DNA of 7,005 bases from an uncultured Opitutia bacterium. GTDB taxonomy: Bacteria > Verrucomicrobiota > Verrucomicrobiia > Opitutales > UBA953. The notes beneath the pieces were generated by a model. That model saw only the letters and a list, made by a program, of their open reading frames with translations. It had not been told where the DNA came from and made no database searches. The stretch is taken from the NCBI GenBank assembly GCA_903929325.1, contig CAIYUD010000141.1, positions 1-7,005 on the forward strand, written 5' to 3'. Position numbers and translations under genes: made by a program. Numbering within the stretch: the first letter of the stretch is position 1; every line of letters starts with the position of its first letter. This document shows positions 6,304 to 7,005 of this stretch, piece by piece.

Positions 6304-7005
6304 CTTCAATTTCGCCGCTTCCATTCTCAATTCATCAGCTTTTACCTCTGCTTCTTTCAGCGAGATGCCCTTCGGTAGACCGGGCCGTTTGTGACCCGTT
6401 TGTGTTAGCCACGCATCGCGCAAATATGTCTGCGCTTTTTGATAGGTTTGAACACGAGCATCGGATCCCGCATCCGGCTTATCCTTAAGTTTCAGAAGTT
6501 TCCAAAGTTCAGGAAGTGCTACCTCAGCAATCATGCGATGTCCCGCATCCCCTGGATGAACTTGATCGTTAGAGTATTGAAAGTTTTTATTCTGATTGCG
6601 GGCTGCCTGAATGGCTTCGCGTAGGGCAGGGCGGATATCGATGACTTCCCAGCCCATGGCAGTCTTCGAATTAATCCACCCTGAGAACGCCTCGAGTACA
6701 TTATCGTAATCTTGAGGGCTCGTTTTAGTTTTATCGGGAGCGTGGAGTGGAGGTGTTACGATAATACAGCGTGCGCCTTTTGCTTGGATAACCGACACAA
6801 GTTTCTCCATGCCCCTTTTGTACGCGGAAAAAATCTCAGGATCGAACGGCTTGTAGATTCCGTCATTCATGCCGTAACACGCAATCACTAGGGTAGGTTT
6901 CGTTTGCGCTAGTACAGCACCGAGGCGATCGTGGATGCAGGGTCGTGGAAATGTTCCTCCTGCATGTCCTGGCTCCGACAGTCCACTCGCAGTTTCGCTG
7001 GGTAG
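6301..7005 (-). CDS. SGNH/GDSL-family hydrolase, C-terminal 234 residues (5' end beyond window)
   Basis: SGNH hydrolases are serine esterases or acetylesterases acting on lipids, acylated sugars or polysaccharides. Numbering from the window edge, the visible part starts LPSETASGLSEPGHAGGTFPRP, a glycine-rich stretch that probably includes the block II Gly. ACYGMNDG (42-49) is block III, with the GxND motif at 45-48. DQVHP (147-151) is block V, supplying the catalytic Asp and His. Block I with the nucleophilic Ser (GDS) would lie upstream, outside the window. The fold alternates as expected: ARCIIVTPP (78-86) and WEVIDIRP (119-126) are strands after helices. A C-terminal extension (about 175-234) with DAWLTQTGHKRPGLPKG and a charged helix is typical, as I recall, of a subgroup in Planctomycetota and Verrucomicrobiota. 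The frame is open to the edge, so the GTG at 6886-6888 is an internal Val, not the start. The stop abuts the ATG of cassette protein A, so the two genes are probably one transcription unit. The substrate cannot be read from the sequence. Confidence 0.9.
   Translation of the reverse strand, partial: LPSETASGLSEPGHAGGTFPRPCIHDRLGAVLAQTKPTLVIACYGMNDGIYKPFDPEIFSAYKRGMEKLVSVIQAKGARCIIVTPPLHAPDKTKTSPQDYDNVLEAFSGWINSKTAMGWEVIDIRPALREAIQAARNQNKNFQYSNDQVHPGDAGHRMIAEVALPELWKLLKLKDKPDAGSDARVQTYQKAQTYLRDAWLTQTGHKRPGLPKGISLKEAEVKADELRMEAAKLK

Noticed and set aside
6886..6888. GTG as the start of the SGNH hydrolase
   Set aside because: The frame is open to the window edge and the residues before it (GLSEPGHAGGTFPRP and on) fit the family, so this GTG is an internal Val.

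Overview
The window looks like a Verrucomicrobiota chromosome or metagenome contig. The clearest sign is a 1378-residue protein that matches, from memory of the family, Verru_Chthon cassette protein A (TIGR02600), a lineage-restricted family with a prepilin-like N-terminus. An SGNH/GDSL hydrolase of a type common in Planctomycetota and Verrucomicrobiota lies beside it. The sequence is almost entirely coding, with essentially no intergenic space, and I saw no RNA gene, CRISPR array or insertion sequence.

Layout, left to right. Positions 1-109 (minus) hold the start of a small lipoprotein, cut by the window edge. Its start overlaps (ATGA) the stop of an upstream minus-strand gene whose C-terminus reads well up to about position 205. 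From about 187 a different gene takes over on the plus strand: recJ, which enters the window just before its DHH motif and runs to 1458. It has no start codon or N-terminal catalytic motif, and the minus-strand gene has no N-terminus either. Two truncated genes therefore meet at one point, which suggests an assembly chimera or a real recombination joint near 187-210.

From 7005 down to 1427 three minus-strand genes form a very tight unit: an SGNH/GDSL hydrolase (5' end outside the window), the giant cassette protein A, and a 245-residue secreted protein of unknown function. The first stop abuts the next ATG, and the second junction is a TAATG overlap, so co-transcription and translational coupling are likely. 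The last gene converges on recJ with a 32-base tail-to-tail overlap.

How they may work together (inference): the hydrolase, the prepilin-like protein and the small protein all look destined for the envelope or exterior. They may be part of a verrucomicrobial surface or secretion apparatus related to type IV pilus/type II secretion minor pilins. RecJ is an unrelated housekeeping nuclease.
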